Of a stretch of 64,000 nucleotides of DNA, positions 60,325-64,000 are shown in pieces; within the stretch, counting starts at the first letter, position 1, and each line of letters opens with the position of its first letter. The stretch is from Lycorma delicatula (lineage: Eukaryota > Arthropoda > Insecta > Hemiptera > Fulgoridae): positions 116,680,437-116,744,436 of the forward strand of contig NC_134462.1 of the NCBI RefSeq assembly GCF_047948215.1, read 5' to 3'. The notes beneath the pieces were generated by a model, which saw only the letters and a program-made list of their open reading frames with translations, made no database searches and was not told the origin of the DNA. The position numbers and the translations under genes are program-made.

Positions 60325-60329
60325 TTGGT

Positions 60330-62970
60330 TGTATAAATAGCCTAACTTCTTTCAGTAAATATAATTTCATTGTTTATATCGATACGTATTGTCTACATCG
60401 ATCATTGTCTATGTTAATATCGACTTCTTCAGACAGTTGCTAAGTGATATACACAATTTAATGCCATTGCCTACAAAAGATCGGTTATGTTTTTTTTTTT
60501 ATCTTAAATACCTAAAAACAATTTAGTCTGATAATAAAATTAAAGGGCATGACGACTATTTGCGTATTTAACATTTGAAAGGTTTTATTCATCCAAATTA
60601 ACCTGTTTCATTGGATAAGTTATGTATAGGCTGTAGCTGTCAGACTTATCCCTATGTGATAACGCTGAGAGCTACAGACCACATATAATTACCGAAAAGC
60701 TATTTTCAATTTTCGAAATTCTATACGCAAACAGCGCGGGCGAAGACAGGGCGGACGATGCTAATACTAAGGGAAAATAAAATAAAAAGGAGGCAGGAGA
60801 TTCGTATTTACGCCATTCAAATAATAGTTACGGAGCGTTTGAGAATTATTCGCATCCATTAGCGGCTCAATATATAAAAAGTTTTGAACATATTTAGCAT
60901 CAGGAAATAGTATAAGCAAAACTCTCTCAAATCGGACATAATATACGTACAATTTTGAGGTAGGAAACAAATTTCACAGATAGGTTCAACAACGGTGAAC
61001 ATTCTGCCAAATCATAACAATTATAAAATATTCTTAGCACGATTTTACTAGAAATTTAATGAAATCCCATAGGTACGCCACAGTCAAAAAGGGAATGAAA
61101 CGTAAAGTAAAAGATTAAAAGAAATTATCTTTCCCTAAGGAAAACCACGAATCGAAAAAAAATCTTCAGCAATATCTCAATATTCTCTACTCCAGTCCCG
61201 CATCGCTCCATCTCCAGTTCATCGGCAGATAATGATATCGTTATTCAATTACGTGGCAAAACGTAACTGATCAACGGTTTAAAAATGATCGGCTTAAATG
61301 CATTTTGCAATAATTTATTTTTTACAGATATTAAAAATTCACCAGAGAACAAGCTTAAACTTTCATACGCTCCTGCCCACATCCCTGAATTTTGTACCAC
61401 CTATAGGTTTTCTGAAGAAAAAAAAAATTCAATTATGTGAATTTGAATTTCTAAAACAAAAAAAAACATGTGCTTTTACTTTGGCATTGATCCAAAAACC
61501 AAAATTCAGCGTTAAATATAACGATAAAGAAAGAGCTCTAAATTCAATACGATACATATCTTTCGAATAAACACGACTAGATTATCATTATTATTTTTAC
61601 GGTTTTTAGGGCATATATCACTGTGAAAATATAGGTTCAATTTTAAGATTATTAAAACTTTTTCCCTTATTTCGATAGTTTATTTTATATAATTTTCATG
61701 CTATACCGATATTTAGCGGATTTTGCCATTAATTTCATGAAAATTCATGAATATTAAAGAGTTATAAAGATATAACCTACTTTTAAAATGAGATGAAATA
61801 AAAAAATTGTTACAACAGGATCCCGAATTCACGAAAATAATCATACGGCAACTGGAACATATATTTCGATTTTCCTTATTACCTATATAATAGGTAATAA
61901 ACCATTCTCCAAAAAAAAATTTTTTTTTTGTACCTTATAAAAAATATAGACTTATAAATTAATACAGTGTAATAAGTTACACAAAAATTGATTTAAAATT
62001 GTTCAAATTTTACTCACGATTTCAGGAAAGTACGTAATGTTTTTATAACAATGCGACATATTTATTCTCACCTGCAACAAGAAAAATAAGCAATTCAAAA
62101 ATATTAATGAAAGATTGAAAATTGGTATTGATCGACAACGATTATAAATAATTTGCACGAGATTCTAAAATTGTTAGTACACTAACTAGTCTACTGACAA
62201 TTGTATCGACCGCTTCGAATCGTTGTATTGATAACTAAAAATCTCAGTAATGGTAACAGATAAATTTTCATTGAAAAATTTAATCAGTATTATACCGACA
62301 ATCTTATTTCTTTTTATACAAAATAAGTAATTAATTTAAAATAATTAACGATTGCAATTAGAAATTGCTGAATCGTGTCGCTTTTTCCCTTATAATCAGT
62401 TTATTATTGACCAATAATGCAGTAAACTCATTATACATACGTGTATATGTGTATGCACACACATACACACAGAATTTAAATATAAAAATAAATTTAATAT
62501 ATATGTATAATTTTATTTTAAACTACACTCATTATTAAATTATTTCAAATAACTTACCTTAATGCGTTTTTAATGTCTATGTATATTTATAAGCGCTCTC
62601 ACAGTGATCGTTATTTCAACAGTTAAGTTGTATATTATACATTATTAAACATAGTAAAAAGTTAATAAATAATATTAAAAAAAGTTAATTTTTAAATTTA
62701 GGAAAAAATATACTAGTATATTATATATATATTCCTTCAATCGTTTAGTAAGATTATGATTTTTAAAATTATTTATTTAATATTAAACTCATTTGAAGAA
62801 GAGGCAGTCGGTAAAAAAGCCCTCATGAATATACAATTAAAACGCATTATAGTTACAATGAGTTATTAAAACGTTTTAATTTTATTCTTGCTAGCATACT
62901 TAATAGTAAACTACTCATTAGCAAAAAAGAAAAACGAGAGGAGAATATGATTTCGACCAACTTCAAAAAA
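60330..62970. other. AT-rich DNA, no gene recognised
   Basis: A 90-codon open frame at 61298-61570 has no motif. A CA-rich tract lies at 62440-62472. Confidence 0.45.
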
Positions 62971-62975
62971 AAAAA

Positions 62976-63127
62976 TGCCGGTCTCCGTGTGCGAGTGGTA
63001 ACGTCTCGGCCTTTCATCCGGAGGTCCCGGGTTCGAATCACGGTCAGGCATGACATTTTCACATGCTACAAATCATTCATCTCCTCTGAAGCAATACCTA
63101 ACGGTGGTTCCAAAGGGTAAAAAAAAT
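62976..63127 (+). mobile_element. tRNA-derived SINE, plus strand
   Basis: The most complete of the three copies. The tRNA-like head spans 62976-63051: tgccggtctccgtgtgcgag (A-box region, then tggtaacg), cggcctttcatccgga (anticodon arm), cccgggttcgaatcacgg (B box) and tcaggca, which pairs with the first bases of the head. A ~70-bp body (catgacattttcacatgcta, then caaatcattc...ggtggttcc) and an A-run end (63120-63127) follow. Transcription would be by RNA polymerase III from the internal boxes. Mobility depends on a partner LINE that I cannot identify. Confidence 0.82.
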
Positions 63128-63129
63128 GA

Positions 63130-63750
63130 GATTTTTAAGGTGTTGTAGGATTTAGGATGTGAAACACGTGGTAAAATCTAGACATAGACGGAATTAACAT
63201 TTTTTATTTATAATAGACAAGAACAGTAATAAGAGAATGAATCGAGAACTACACAATCGAAGAACATGTTTTAGATATTATTTTTACATTTTGCGTGACC
63301 AACATTTCAACTTTATTATTTCAAATTAAGAAGAAAAATGGAATGTAATCACCTTTAAGTCATTTATAAGTATTTTATTCTTCATAATATTAGGTATTAT
63401 ACGGTATTATCCTATTGTGAATAATAATGTCAAAACAGGTCACAATTCTTAGGTATTTAAATATTAATGCTCATGTAAGTGTTTTATGGTCCCAGTTCAA
63501 TAGAATACTCAAATTCTGTAATAAATCAAATTACCCCAAAAAAACCGCGTGAAATTACATATCTAAAATCAAAGTAATATCTACTTACAAGACGTCAGAA
63601 GTATTTTAAAAAAAGAAAAAACTGATTTTAAGAGTAATAATGAAACAGTATAAATTAAAAAACAAAACTAACTAAAATAGGAAACTCAATTACAACTAAA
63701 AAAAAAATAATAATACTTAGAATATTTGTTTTAGATTTCTATCCCGGTTT
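63130..63750. other. AT-rich DNA, no gene recognised
   Basis: Frequent stops, no repeat shared with elsewhere in the window. Confidence 0.5.
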
Positions 63751-63849
63751 TGAATTCAATCTACACTGCTGATCTTCCTAGCAGGGACTATATCACTCTT
63801 GCGAACTTTACTGATAGATGACAAATATGGACTACAATGGAGTTAGACC

Positions 63850-64000
63850 TTCTCATCCCAACCCCATACGGGAAGACACCCACTTTGTGGCGATCCCGGT
63901 CGCCACACCACCCTCTCCGTATCGAGCCCTGAGGGGCTTTACCGGAGGTCGTCTTCAGAACTTCTAACTGATTACATCTTACAGTCGTCAGCCAGGTCTC
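63850..64000 (+). repeat. GC-rich repeat cut by the window edge
   Basis: Aligns with 36170-36330 (shared blocks are given there). It probably continues beyond base 64000. The LINE-like setting of the other copy suggests a retrotransposon end is entering the window here. Confidence 0.62.

Noticed and set aside
62976..63051. Functional tRNA gene.
   Set aside because: A and B boxes are present, but the anticodon stem is mispaired and a SINE body with an A-run follows; two further copies of the same family exist in the window.
1..64000. CRISPR array, bacterial operon, phage or defence island.
   Set aside because: No regularly spaced direct repeats, no prokaryotic gene density or ribosome binding sites; all recognisable proteins are eukaryotic mobile-element proteins.

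Overview
This is eukaryotic, strongly AT-rich DNA, most probably from an insect and perhaps a hemipteran. The pointers are R1-like, R2-like, I-clade and RTE-like LINEs, mariner, Tigger/pogo and Mutator-like DNA transposons, and tRNA-derived SINEs. The species call is an inference from repeat content. I recognise no host protein-coding exon, rRNA or functional tRNA, so the window reads as intergenic or intronic DNA filled with mobile-element remains. The only long intact reading frame is a mariner-like transposase at 13677-14777.

Layout. 0-7.5 kb is AT-rich DNA with one ~450-bp short repeat and several microsatellites. 7.5-8.6 kb holds a minus-strand R2-like LINE 3' fragment with a restriction-like endonuclease. 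9.3-10.9 kb holds a decayed minus-strand Tigger/pogo transposase. 12.2-14.9 kb holds two mariner-like elements about 40 bp apart: a dead one with very long inverted ends, then an intact one with a D,D41D triad. 15.6-16.6 kb is an exact 512-bp tandem duplication containing two copies of the repeat seen at 0.9 kb (a fourth lies inverted at 59.9 kb). 27.7-30.3 kb is a Mutator-like element split by a 5'-truncated R1-like LINE with a 14-bp target-site duplication. 35.2-37.6 kb (plus) and 48.0-51.1 kb (minus) are broken copies of what looks like one I-clade LINE family. 38.5-39.4 kb is a young 5'-truncated RTE-like LINE with a perfect 14-bp duplication. 43.3-43.7 kb is a second R1-like 3' end. tRNA-derived SINE copies lie near 34.9, 55.8 and 63.0 kb. 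The right edge cuts into a GC-rich repeat also present at 36.2 kb.

The genes do not work together as a pathway; they record successive insertions, including LINE-into-MULE nesting and neighbouring mariner insertions. The signals that I cannot explain from known elements are a miRNA-like hairpin (32326-32382), an interlocked double hairpin (48901-48944), a 32-bp near-perfect palindrome (45822-45853), and a roughly 105-codon segment shared by the two I-clade LINE copies that I cannot name. Domain assignments were made by reading translations by eye, with no database search.
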